DNA of 29,166 nucleotides from Antrodiella citrinella (lineage: Eukaryota; Basidiomycota; Agaricomycetes; Polyporales; Steccherinaceae). Shown piece by piece: positions 1-10,595 of this stretch. Where the stretch lies: assembly GCA_004802725.1 (NCBI GenBank), contig SGPM01000338.1, positions 1 to 29,166 of the forward strand, given 5' to 3'. Numbering within the stretch: the stretch's first letter is position 1; each line of letters opens with the position of its first letter. The position numbers and the translations under genes were made by a program. The notes beneath the pieces are model-generated. The model saw only the letters and a program-made list of their open reading frames with translations, was not told where the DNA came from and searched no databases.

Positions 1-1305
1 GGTCGATACGCAGTTTCTCTTGTCAAATGGAAGAACTGGAGCGCCCATGGCCAGTATTAGGCTGTCTGGGCTGTCTGTCGTTCAGCGGCACCATCACAGA
101 TCTTCGTCGTGGCGTACCTCGTCATCGCCAGACTCAGATACAGCTATCCATGCCGTTCGGAGCGCAGCGAATTTCTCGCGATGATCAGTCTCGGGTTCGT
201 ATATCTGACGGCACGGCACAAGAGACTGAGCTGCAAACCCTTACGCTGTGACCTCTCCGAGAAGCTGATGCCAAGAATTGGCAGACAGAAACGGTGAGGA
301 TACGGCCCAGCGAACGATCGCTTCGCCGAATAAACAACGACGTCTGTAGGTCTGCATTCAGCACCGAGAATGTACGTATGCAGAATGAACATACCTCAAT
401 GTATAGGTAGCAGTCGCCCTGTCAACACGCTTCCTTGCAACTTTGCGCGACAGGAACACCCAAGCTGTTCTTTCCATTGCACGGCGCAGATATCAAATAC
501 GCACACCAGTGACGGTCGATGGTTCCGTAGCCACATGGTCATCGACACCACAGAGCAGAACTCTGAGGCGGTGGAATAGTCGTGTGGTTCTCATCTTTCA
601 TCGTTCAACGTCGGATGTCGGGTTGTTGCCTGTATCAATAGACGGATGACTGAGAGGAGAACTTGTGAAGTGAGATGCATCAGATCTAATCTTATCCTGT
701 GTGGATGCCCAGCGTCCGTCGCACGATCAGGCACATCTGCTCACTAATGCTCTGTCCCTGTCACTCTCCATCTTTCACGCCACGTCTCAGCCCCGTTCAT
801 CTATCATCCTTCTCACCGGCACCCTTCACCATTCAGGCGCACTGCTCGGCTCGCCCTTCCATTCAACAACGGGACTGGTATTGCGTTCCTTTTTGTACAG
901 ACAATGACACCTCACGACATGCGGAAAAACGACTTCGTGGAAAGGGAAACGATAACGAGTGTTGGTATGCGAGAGACACGACAAAAGGGTACTGCGCAAG
1001 CTGGGTACGGAAACGGAAAAACTTGAAACGGGATGGCTACGGTATGACTTCTAACGAACTGCAAAGGGAACCTCATGACGGGACCACGACTTCCTTCCTT
1101 CCGATGACTGACTGACTACTACTACACACAAAAGTCCAAGATCCAGATCCATCCATAAAGTATCAGAGAATAAGACGACACGAGTGGTGTTTTTGCTGGC
1201 TGGGGTGCGTCGTCGCTTGTATGCAAGGCTAAAAACGATCATCCTCTCATCAGCACACACAGAACTCCACCAATGACGCACTGTACGTACGTACCATGCA
1301 GCAGT
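1..1305. other. Gene-poor stretch, no supported gene
   Basis: Open frames occur on both strands, the longest about 138 codons at 699-1115 (+). None shows a recognisable domain, signal peptide or plausible splice chain, and the sequence is not codon-biased like the genes downstream. A short alternating palindrome made of GTAC units lies near 1283-1294. The stretch probably contains the 3' flank of the small minus-strand peptide gene at 1306-1534. Confidence 0.5.
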
Positions 1306-1534
1306 TTACCACACTGCGTTCCGATCATGACCCTGGGGCTCCCTCACTTCCACCTCTCTCTGCAAACGACCGAGCCAGCCAGCAAGGAAGAAGAAGGCGC
1401 GCAGATCAGAACGCTGTAAGCGAGGGCGGTTCGGCGTGGGAGGTACTCACGGGGATAGCAGCTGCGTTGACGGACGCGACGAGGACGAAGAGCATCGCAA
1501 CGAGCGCGACGAGCTTGTTCGAAATGGGCTGCAT
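1306..1534 (-). CDS. Small secreted peptide, 45 aa, two exons
   Basis: Exon 1 runs 1534..1451 and exon 2 1359..1306, with a 91-nt GTGAGT...TTGCAG intron between them in phase 0. The product is 45 residues. Residues 1-24 form a clear signal peptide: a short basic N-region (lysine at 7), a run of Leu/Val/Ala, then an Ala-Ser-Val-Asn-Ala cleavage context. The predicted mature part is only about 20 residues, charged (REVEVREP followed by QGHDR) and without cysteine. It has no CaaX end, so it is not a lipidated mating pheromone of the usual basidiomycete type. A TATA box lies about 90 bp upstream on the same strand. If the intron is retained, translation instead ends after 42 residues at 1406 with a different tail; a shorter 37-nt intron is also possible but unlikely. 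I do not recognise a family. The start is the only Met that gives a signal peptide. Existence as a gene is inferred from promoter, signal and splice sites together. Confidence 0.55.
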
Positions 1535-1621
1535 GTTGCGAGAGGGTGAACGAGGGATGGTGGTGGTGTGGGGCGGGGAGAGGGAGGAGCGAGTGAGTAT
1601 GGGAAGAGGCCGCGGGCCCTG

Positions 1622-1629
1622 TTTATATA
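1622..1629 (-). promoter_or_regulatory. TATA box of the small secreted peptide gene
   Basis: The minus strand reads TATATAAA here, 88-95 bp upstream of the ATG at 1534. Spacing and sequence fit a strong fungal core promoter and support transcription in the minus direction. Confidence 0.6.
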
Positions 1630-1634
1630 AGTTT

Positions 1635-4286
1635 CGCCGGACGGACAGGAACACGATCATGCCGGAGGGACGGAGAGGGTCACCTCTTCTCGGCGCGTTT
1701 AAATGGGCCACCCGTCCCCTGTGAAGTTCCGCGCGTTCAATGAACTTTGTTTCTTTACTTCGGATCTGTGGGTGCTCCTGGATACTCCGCGTCGTCTGAG
1801 GTGTTTACTAACACACAGGGAACAACGTCGACGGACGAGGCACGTACGAGAGGTAAGCCCGAGCCAGAGCTGGAGTGAGCGTCCACAGCCCAGACGAGCA
1901 AATCCTGTCTCCCAAGGCTTGCGAACCGCAGTTCTGTGTGCCTGATTCCGGAATCCGGACGAGCACACGATCCGGGATCGCCTCCGACTGCCTCTAGCTT
2001 GTCACGGAGATCCTGCACGCGATCCATCATCTCCTTTGCTATCTTTCGTAAAGATCGATAAGCATGTACCGTTAATATTGCGCGAGAAAGACCAGACCAG
2101 AATGAGAGACAATGTAGTAATGTACATGTACAATGTTCGGCGACGCGCTCAGGCTGGGGTGCAATCAGGTGATTGCATCAGGATGTCAGGGATACAAAGG
2201 CCGTGTCCCGAACGCGGCATAAAACGCACCCCAGCTTCCAGCCGCAGTGCGAACCGTCTGCCAGAAAAAGAGCACATACGAGCCTGAACATGTGTTGCAA
2301 GGCCAGGCAATCCAGGAACACTCGCTCGCGTCTCCGTCCAAGCGTCCAAGATGACATTGAAAGCGCCATCCATCCCAGAATCCCAGAGGTCCAGAACACC
2401 AGAAGCTCAGGAAACCCAGCGTGACAGAGGAAGTCCGAGGTATCATTACTTACGATATGGAGGGAGGGCATTATCAGAGAATCAGGAAAGCCGGCGGGTC
2501 CGGGAGGACTGTCAAAGATCGCAGAAAGTGGACAGCGCAGTGCCGACGATTGGAGCCAGGGGAGATCGGAAGCGATTATCCTCGCGTCTTCGTCTTCGTC
2601 TAAGTTGAGCCTCTGAGCCTGAATTTATTTGGCGGGGGTTCGCCGTCTCTGGTCATTGGTGTACGGCGCGGTGAGTCCTCCTTGCTGACCATTCGACGAT
2701 GCCCTGTGACTAGAACAAATGACGATGTCCCAGAGTACCTGAGATATGCTATAATGAGCCTTTGTTGCTGGAATCTTTCCTGAGGCCCGAGGCTGGTTTA
2801 TCTTTACATCCATCGGAGCGTCTGTTGCGCAGCGTTGCCGGTGTCGTAGCCTTTAAAGTCAAACGGGGAGATGGGCGTAAGTCCTTGGTTGACGCGAACG
2901 ATGACATGAACTCGAAACGGGTCCTGACTGTACTTACTTTTGCTCGTTTTGTGGACCTCCTCATGCGCACGCCCTCCCCCATTCGGTATCTATCTCCAGA
3001 AGATCAGCAAGCCGTTCGTCGGACACCCATCCCACACCCTACCCGCACAAAATCTAAACCTCTCCACCTGATCCATTATCTTCGCCGCAGAACCCCAGCA
3101 TCCCAGCAGGCCCGAGTTCTGTTATAGTGTCGTCTGTAAAAATATATGATGAGGTGAGGTGATACGCTCTCAGGCCTAGGTCGCGTGTCTATCGTGCACG
3201 CGCAACTTGAAAGTTCAACAAACTTGAAGCTGGAATAGGCTTGCATCCGATGAAGGTTCTAAGTACGTCCCTTGTTGGTGTGAATCATGATGGGAAAAAA
3301 GGCTGAGATCGGAGAGGAAAAGAGTCCGAGTCCGAGGAGCGGTCTGATGGTTGTCAGAACGAGCGGGAGATCGAGAGGGAGGGGTTGGGCGGTTTGGATC
3401 TATTGTTTCATTCAGTTGGCTGAACAGGTAATAGTAGGTAATAGTACACTTACACGGCGATGCCGCAGTAGCTTACATGGAGGTTGAGTTGGAAAGAACT
3501 TTTACCCCAGTAAACCCTGGTGAACCCGGCCCGCCCGGGGCAAATATCGCAGACGCCCGTAGAAGCTACTGACAGCACTATAACGTTCAAGGAAAAGTAG
3601 CTTGCAGTCGTAACAATTGTGTGCCATCCTGGGATCTTGGTATAGGAATCCAACAGACGAGTGACAGCATCCCTCCCCAAGAAATCGACCAATCCCCTTC
3701 AACGCAACCACAGAGTTTCCCCAATAGATGCGTTGTCTTTCTGCGAGATAGAACTTGAAGCCAAGCCCGAACACCGTCTTATGTAGCCAAGGCTATACCG
3801 CTCACGAGCATCGTTCAGTTCTTGAAAGTACGCCTCCACATTGTCTAGTCTAATGAGGATCGCCCATGCGAAAATGAGTTGAAGCCGGGTGACGGGTGAG
3901 GAGGATGCTTGAGGCGTGGATGAACGCCGCCTCGCGGTGTCCTCTGCTGTGGGCATTACCTGCATACCAGATAGTATTCATGATACCTGTCGAAACCATA
4001 ATTTATGAGCCTTTGGATGTCACAGTGCCATGCTGAGCAAAGGTGCTGACCTTCTGGTAGTAATCCATGTTACACCCAAGCCTTGTCATCCTTCCAGAGA
4101 AAATGCAATGCCGCCTGCTCACATGTTCCATCCACTGAATATTCACGAGCAACACCAGCGTATCACAAATTGCCACGCTGTAGACACATGTATTGACTCG
4201 TTCATTCCGACACACAACACTCCCGTGATCTCTGTATCGTATGTCAGGCATGACACTAGACAGTATGAGCGGACCGAACTCACATA
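1635..4286. other. Long intergenic stretch with weak coding-like relics
   Basis: No gene model can be closed here. On the minus strand, about 2130 down to 1960 keeps an open frame that encodes a charged helical-looking stretch (near 2051-1975, containing KEMMDRVQDLRDKLEAVGG), but no partner exon was found. A second minus-strand candidate at 3450-3965 is listed separately. A TGTACATGTACA palindrome lies near 2121-2133. The remainder (2200-3450, 3966-4286) shows only short overlapping frames with no recognisable content. Confidence 0.4.
3450..3965 (-). pseudogene. Possible broken coding segment, family unknown
   Basis: Read on the minus strand from the ATG at 3965, one frame stays open except for a single TGA at 3701-3699 and then continues to a stop at 3450. 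It would give about 170 residues containing a hydrophobic/charged stretch (FAWAILIRLDNVEAYFQELN) and later GRDAVTRLLDSYTKIPGWH. A second overlapping frame (3774-3502) is also open and equally protein-like, so a frameshift rather than a nonsense change is possible. No convincing intron removes the stop. It could be the decayed tail of a gene lost upstream, or simply chance open frames. I do not recognise a domain. Confidence 0.2.
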
Positions 4287-5636
4287 TCAGCCCATGGACC
4301 GTTGTATAGCGGACGAAGATATCTCCCATACAAATCCCAGCCGGCACCTACGCGGCAACGCTAGGGTGCCCGTCAACCACTCCTGGATCCTCGACGATAT
4401 CCCACTGGAAGGATGATACTTGGTATAAATTACGATCTGAACTGTCTCCAAATGGGATAGAGAGCGGAGTGATGTGCCGATGTGTTGCCAGACAGGGTTC
4501 TGGATCGACCTCTCGAGATATGCTTCGATCGAGAAATATACTTTGAAGCGGAGTATGACGTTTGTGAGGGCGCATGATCGTGGTAAGGTGGAGAACATGT
4601 CGAAGACGTCGAAGGTGTCTTGTGGCGAAGTCAGAAGGAATATGACTTTGAGGGACACGAGTGATTCGCAGGAAGACAAATTGAGAGAACTTGGCCCAGG
4701 CAACCGGTCGTCCCGAGGCTGACGTCCACGTCCTGTTAAGAATTGACCCCCATCAGTAAAAGGCAAGGTGCACGGCGTCGTTACAGTAATCCACTAACCG
4801 TGAGTCTTGACAATCAGGCTTGTTAAACGTCCAGATGATGTTTCTACGAGTTTAATAAACTCTGGAGGGACGACCTCAGTGAGATAAGTCAACCCGAGAC
4901 ACCCGACGTTCGCCACATCCACGGCTGAGTACAGATCCTCCATGAACACGGGTACGTCCTGAACCCTAGACAACTCGAAATCGAGACGATCCACAGGGAT
5001 CTTATGAGAGGGTGGCGTCGGATAGTCGTGCCACGGCTCATGCTCAAAGGACTCCGCATTCCTGTACAAATGATCGAGCTTCAGGTAGGATATCGAGGTG
5101 AACATGCGGATGATATCGGATATGGGACGGATGGCCCGAACCCTGAAGAATCGGCTCAGCTCCAGCATGTGGAGCCTTGAGGGAAAAGTGGTGAACGATG
5201 TCTTCAACTTTGTCACGGTATCGGTGACATCGTCCTCGATGTAGATGTGCTTCAAGGAGAGTGAATGTACTCGCGGGAAGTGAGCCATGATCGCGAAGAT
5301 GCTCTCAATAGACGAGGGCTCACGCAGGGCCCCGAGTATGTTCGATTTTCCAACGATAAGATGTCGAACAGGGAAACTCGAGGGAGGTCCCATGCCGAGC
5401 AATGATATGGAACGGTCATCTTTGAAGTTGAGAGGAGCGACACCGGAGCCAAGTAGTTCAAGGTCAGTGACAATGTGAATGGAGTAGAATATGTGGTAAC
5501 GAGCTGATGCGAGCCATGCACGAGAGACCAGCGCGAGTGTCTTGAGAGTCGCACGATCGCTATGGTTGTAGTCTACGATGAGGTCGCAAATTTCTTGTGG
5601 GAGACGTGGTTCATCCGGGTGCGCGGTCTCCGGCAT
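4287..5636 (-). CDS. F-box domain protein with leucine-rich tail
   Basis: Exon 1 is 5636..4799 and exon 2 is 4732..4287, joined across a 66-nt GTTAGT...AACAG intron in phase 1; the product is 427 residues. Residues 12-50 read as an F-box: LPQEICDLIVDY, then a short helix with TLKTLALVSRAW and SARYHIF, the pattern common in Agaricomycete F-box proteins. The rest has irregular repeats rich in Leu/Ile/Val with spacing like degenerate leucine-rich repeats (for example VHSLSLKHIYI and LHMLELSRFF). In known F-box proteins the F-box binds Skp1 and the C-terminal part chooses the substrate of an SCF ubiquitin ligase; the substrate here cannot be told. This family is greatly expanded in mushroom genomes and divergent between copies. 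The 3' end is less certain: a GTAGGT donor-like site near 4349 could divert the last 20 residues. The start is supported by the F-box sitting close to the N-terminus. Confidence 0.75.
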
Positions 5637-6109
5637 TGTCTACGAATAGATCGTATGTAAGTACAAGACCGTCTTGTGATGAGTTTTGCTGGAGTACCTG
5701 ACTTATTGCCTGATCTGTCTCCGATCTTTTCCTATGGAACTTGGACCGCAAGTTATCAAGTTGAGATCACGGTTCAAGTAGGCGTCTATTTGCATTTATT
5801 TGGGTCGCATGCCTTTTTATGTTGCCGCAAAGTGGCGCCGGCCCTCGCGAATCTCACGATGTTACAGTCACACCTCTCACCGTAGGACACTGCAAATCGC
5901 GGAAATCATACGCGGAAATCTGACAGTCGGATACAACATGTACCCAATGAGCTCGACGGTGCATGACTCGACCCAAGGGAGGTTGTGCGTGGTCATGTCA
6001 CGGTTAGCCACGAGGACGCCGATGGTGCCGGCGCCGATCTGACATTAGTGAATAACAAAAAGTCCACAACAGCATCACCAGATATATATATACAAACTTT
6101 TGAACCAAA
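5637..6109. other. Intergenic gap with an orphan exon-like segment
   Basis: This separates the 5' end of the F-box gene from the 3' end of the flavoprotein gene, both on the minus strand. The F-box promoter must lie in 5637-5880. An alternating TA run sits at about 6083-6092. A 53-codon coding-like minus-strand stretch at 5877-6038 is described as its own entry. Confidence 0.4.
5877..6038 (-). other. Orphan exon-like open frame, unknown
   Basis: On the minus strand a good 3' splice site (CACTAAT branch-like sequence then GTCAG, ending at 6039) is followed by 53 open codons to a TGA at 5879-5877. The first 30 codons are strongly GC-ending, like real exons in this window, and encode IGAGTIGVLVANRDMTTHN followed by LPWVE. 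The last codon before the stop also overlaps a GTGAGA donor-like site. There is no upstream exon except the flavoprotein gene, whose own stop at 6110 ends in a family-typical tail. It may be an alternative 3' exon, a gene fragment or chance. Confidence 0.25.
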
Positions 6110-8141
6110 TCAATACTCGAATCCTTCCCTCTTGACCGTACTCCCATCCACGCCAACCTCACCCAACGCGTCCAAGATCGACCTCTCAAACGCCTTTGGA
6201 CCACACAGATACACAACTTTCTCCTTGACGTCCTGGATATTCTTCACGAACGCGTCGCTGACGCGACCATGGTGCGCTCGGAATATCACCACGACGTTGG
6301 ACAAGGACGAAGATAGGATGGGAGGTGTGGTGAAGGGCTCGTTGGTGAATATGTCGACGGTGAGGTGTATGCGGGCTGGGCTGGGTGTGTGTATGGATCC
6401 TAGGATGAGCGAGCTGAGGATGTCCGGTTCGCGCGTGGAGACGACGAGGTCGATGTTCCTTGGTTTGTCATTCGCTGAGGCGGAAGGGGGCTCGGAAGGC
6501 GTAGTAAGAGCAGTCAACATGGCGAAATATGGCGTAATACCGATCCCTCCAGCAAACCACAGCATCGGCCGCACAGGTTCCTCCATCACGAACTCGCCGA
6601 CAATTCCGACTAAGCCGACAGTCAGACCCATCGGCGTTGCGTTCTCCAGCAGCTCGGGTCTGTGTGAAGCCAGCTTCCGCGCGATAGTGAACAACGCGCC
6701 CGTCACAGTCCCACCCTTCTTCTCGCGCATCGTCAACGCAAATTGGGTAGACTTCTGCGGAGGCGTGTTTGCGCGAGAGATAGTCCAAGTCCGGATGCGG
6801 TCGTCGTTAATAGAGGATGGGTTCCAAGGCGCCATGTGCGAGTACTGCACGGACCCTAGGAGCGCTTTGAAGTCCAAGACGGCCGTTTGTCCTGGTTGAA
6901 TGAGCAGAGGCTCCGACGCGTCCCAGGTGAACGTCGCCAGATCATTGCTGTAGATCTCGACTTTGGATAACGTGACGCTGACTTCGTTCCCGAACAGCGC
7001 TGCAGAGGTACCTTGCAGCTCATCCGCTAGGAGTTTGACGGGTGGGCTGTATGGACTGCGTACGACTTCGCTCCCGGGACGTTGACGGACGGTGAGTGCA
7101 TCGCGGATGTAGACGAAACCAGTGACATGAAGACATGTGACGACGTTTTGGCGAGGCATCACTGCCTGAGCCTCCTCTCCGACCAGGGTACGTGCGCCGC
7201 CCGTCAGGTAGAGAATGTGGCCTTCAGTGAAAGACACAAATGAAAGGGCCGCTAGCGGGGTGGCCTCGATGTTACCCAGAGATGTCATGAGACGGTTGCC
7301 TGAAAAGCTAGGTCAGTCAATGTCAAATCACAACCTGGGCAAATTACACACCGGAAAAGTCTGGCAACACTACCGTTCGACCGTTGACAGGGTTGACACG
7401 TACAAATCCCTGCCTTCCACCCCGTTGATTCTGACCGACATGTGCTGGAAAACGCCGCTCGTCCTCCTTTTCAGGAGTGTAGGATGAGCCAAGGAATACG
7501 GTGTCTGATGCGTGGATAAAGTCAATTATGTCGTTAGGCAGTCGATCTGTGTCCGACATGTGTAGATTTCGATACTGGACTTCGGGGTGGATGTCTGGAT
7601 GGGGGACCAGGTCACGCAAGTTGATGTATTTAGGACAGTTCCTATAATGAAATGAAATGCTGGTCTCGTACACAGAGAAAACTTCGACGCACCCAATCGC
7701 TTCGTTAACCTCCAACTCGGTTACTAGCTTGTCGTCCTTTTGGTATATATCGGTGACATACCCAGCAAACTTGTTCCTCCTTCTCGACGAAAACTCAATC
7801 CCAATCCCAGCAATCAGCATCTTCCCCTTCCCAAACAACTTCACGTTCTCCTCCAAGGGATCCCCATGGATCAACCGAATATCCATGCGAAGCTTCGTGC
7901 GATATGGGCTCGTTACAAAACCAAGCTGGCCAGAGGATCCAGCGGCGAGCGACGTCCATGGTCTTCCATCCTTGTCAAGGGTAGTGATGGGCACAAATGG
8001 GAGTCGAGTGGTGTGGAATTCGCGGTGCTGTTCTGGCATCTCTGCCTCGATCACAGTGTATGAGACAGAAGTGGCGCCGTCGACGCCGAGCTTGCGTTGG
8101 ATGCTCTTTTCGCCGGGGTGCCAACCTTGGAGTGCGGACAT
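6110..8141 (-). CDS. FMN split-barrel / FAD-NAD(P) reductase fusion flavoprotein
   Basis: Exon 1 is 8141..7352 and exon 2 is 7299..6110, with a 52-nt GTGTGT...TTTCAG intron; the product is 659 residues. Residues from about 35 to 330 resemble the pyridoxamine 5'-phosphate oxidase-like FMN-binding split barrel, including an NCPKYI motif and, across the splice junction, LPDFSGNRLMTSLGN followed by an LTGGA strand. From about residue 365 a ferredoxin-NADP+ reductase-type module follows: an FAD-binding RTWTIS motif (433-438, a variant of RxYS/T), the nucleotide-binding GGIGITP (514-520) and CGPKAFE (629-635), with an aromatic end, GFEY. It lacks the C-terminal 2Fe-2S ferredoxin domain seen in some relatives. 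By family it should move electrons from NAD(P)H through FAD, perhaps to the FMN barrel; the substrate is unknown. No signal peptide is seen, so it is probably cytosolic. Its start is supported by the protein-like N-terminus beginning at 8141. Confidence 0.85.
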
Positions 8142-8653
8142 GATAGTGGATGTGGACAGTGAGATGAGGGGATTCCAGAGCTGTATTCAAATAATATATG
8201 TAGTGCAAAGCTAGCACATGTTCACAGATATAGCACGACAGTTATGTTACCCCAGATGGCCGAGTGCTATGGCCTGGTGATGGAGGTATTTGTCAAACTA
8301 TCCAGTACAGGTATGCTAGAGGTTTGTGAGAGTGACCAACCTGCTCGAGAGAGAGACGTTGGATTGTTCATTCCTCTCGGCGACATTCCCAGCGGATAGA
8401 CTCAGCTTGGAGTGAGGCTTATGAAGAGGAAGGAGGTCGATTTGTGGCCGTCGGTGGCCGATGGAGAAGATCGGGACCGAAGCGCGGATGCAGATTAGAT
8501 TAGATCGTCCATGTGGCGATCAGGACAACGACCGCCTCGCTCGCGACTCTCATTGTCAACGTCCTCGACATCCAGTGTAAAACGCGTGAGTCTCTCTCAT
8601 GTTATGCGGCAGTGGTATAATATTTGACATCTCTGCAGATTTTGCTTGTAGTG
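8142..8653. other. Divergent intergenic region, flavoprotein and dynactin p62
   Basis: This 512-bp region separates two divergent genes. An AT-rich TATATTA element on the minus strand near 8190-8200 lies about 55 bp upstream of the flavoprotein ATG. On the plus side, a clean intron (GTGAGT at 8586, CTGCAG ending 8638) lies just before the p62 ATG. It could be a 5'-UTR intron, or it could join an in-frame upstream ATG at 8511 that would add 30 residues to p62. Confidence 0.5.
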
Positions 8654-10595
8654 ATGGCTCTTGGCGTCGACTACTACTGCCCATGCCTCTCAGCAACACC
8701 GCATCCACCACCCCCACAACTGCCTTCTTCCTCCCATAGTTTCCACCCATTGCACAACTTGTTCTTCTGTGAAGAATGTGACGCAGTGAGATGCAACCGC
8801 TGCGTGCTAATGGAAGTGAGCGGATATTACTGCCCGAACTGTCTCTTCGAAGTCCCCAGTGCTAGCGTACGCGCAGAGAAGAACCGGTCAGTGGCTCCAC
8901 TGTTTTCGACGATAGAGGTGTATTGACCGTGTAATAGATGCGCCCGTAACTGCTTTATGTGTCCCAACTGCTCAAACACGCTCACTGTGGTCCCTTCGGA
9001 CCCTCCGGATACAGGCGACTCGCGTACTTCTCCCATTGCCATTAGTACTGTTGGCGAACCCCCGTTCTTCCTCTATTGCAACCATTGCAGATGGGACTCA
9101 GCTGAGGTGGATATCACATTTGAGAAGCCCACAGGCCTTGCAGGTGCGTCTCTTCTTTATAAGGCGCGATGATTGTTACCACATCTCCGCACTTCGCCTG
9201 TGTTTTGTCATAGACTGATTATTCAAATTGCGTTACAGCTCAGCTGCAGAAGTTCGAAGATTCGGCACCGGAGTCGTTGGAGTTTGAGCGATTGAAGGAG
9301 CATTTTGAACCCTACTTACGTGCATCTACGTCTTCTTCTACCCAGCCCAGCAATTCCTCACATCACGCCCACCTCAATCCTATCACAGCCGCAGCATCAT
9401 CCGCGCTTGCACGCGATATCTCCGGGGTGGGCAAGTACAACCCTCTTGCAAGATCAAGATCTGGGAGAGAGAAGGCCGGGAACAAGCAAGAGATCGCGGA
9501 GTACAGAGCAAGGGTTGAAGTCGGAGCGGCGGGCGGAATGGGGTCTGGAAGTGGGGCTGAAGGGGATGTGGACTTCATGAAGCATTTAGAGACGGTAGAG
9601 GAAGTGGCTTCTGTGGATCAGCGATGGGTGAATAGTTGGGCGACGTCGCTGCACACCAAGTAAGTTCTTCATCCCTGCTTCGAGTTTATGGAAAGATCAT
9701 ACAATATTTGCGCAGTGACCTCAAACCGCTACGCATACCTCTCCATTCCAAGAAATCGAAACGGTGCCCTAGTTGTCGTCATATTCTGATCAAGCCAGAA
9801 CAAAAGGCACAATCGGTACGATACAAGATCAAGTTGGTCGCAGCGAACTATCTCCCTGCGATCTCAGTCTCGCTCCCGCATGCGCAAGCTGCACTGGAGA
9901 TGATCAAGCGGTCCGCTGGTCGAGCAGGCTCTACCGCAGCAAGTGAAGAACACACTATCGCTGCGGCGGGGGGTATGATCGCTGGAAAGACGTACCCGTT
10001 CCACTTATCTTTCACTAATCCACTCTACGATCCCATCCAAGTCCGTTTACACGTTCAGCGAGCGGTTCCGACTGCGGTCGAGGATATCCCGGAAGGAAAG
10101 GCACCACGGGCGCCGTTCGCAGTGACGCTTCCCTCGTCCGCATTCCCGATCGCAGCGTATGCTGAAGCGTGGGAATATGAGGATGACGAAGATATGTTCG
10201 GAGACGAAGACGATTTCGAAGGGGCACGAGGAACCAGGGACCGTGAGGGCCGCGGTAAGACACGCGCGGTGGGCGTGTTGGAGAGACGTGCCAATGTGAC
10301 TGTGGTCGGTGGTGAGATTGTGCTAGGGAAGGAAGCTAGAGGGACGATGAAGGTATGTCTCCGGACTGTGCTTTGTGTGGAGACGATACTGACTGCTGTC
10401 TAGTTCAACATGCTTGTCACCTATACGTACCGGTCAGACGACCCCGAACCTGACGGGGAGACGGAAGGACTGACGCCGTCGAAAACGCACGGACATGCGA
10501 AAGTGCCAGAGCTGAAGACCTTCTCGTTTTATACCGTCGTGGAGCTTGGAAACGTCGTTCGTAGAGACGAGCTCAAGATGGATACTGATGCGTAG
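8654..10595 (+). CDS. Dynactin subunit 4 (p62)
   Basis: Coding exons are 8654..8886, 8938..9143, 9239..9659, 9716..10352 and 10404..10595; the product is 562 residues. p62 is a pointed-end subunit of dynactin, the cofactor that lets cytoplasmic dynein carry cargo and position nuclei in hyphae. Evidence is the family's N-terminal zinc-binding cysteine array (YYCPC, FFCEECDAVRCNRC, GYYCPNC, then across intron 1 CARNCFMCPNC, and YCNHC) and a mid-protein SKKSKRCPSCRHILIKP, followed by a beta-rich C-terminal half ending in TFSFYTVVELG. An acidic low-complexity insertion (EYEDDEDMFGDEDDFEG) sits near residue 390. Splice phases agree at every junction. The ATG at 8654 gives the usual start close to YYCPC; an in-frame upstream exon (8511..8585) could extend the protein. 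Filamentous fungi usually have one copy (ro-2 in Neurospora). Confidence 0.93.

Noticed and set aside
699..1115. 138-codon open frame on the plus strand
   Set aside because: Odd composition with no domain, signal or splice support; it looks like a chance frame.
5985..6899. 304-codon plus-strand frame
   Set aside because: It is the antisense shadow of the flavoprotein gene, whose minus-strand frame contains clear nucleotide-binding motifs.
8250..8330. Second tRNA-like start (ATGGCCGAGTG, as in tRNA-Ser/Leu)
   Set aside because: No T-arm sequence or matching acceptor stem follows at the expected distance.
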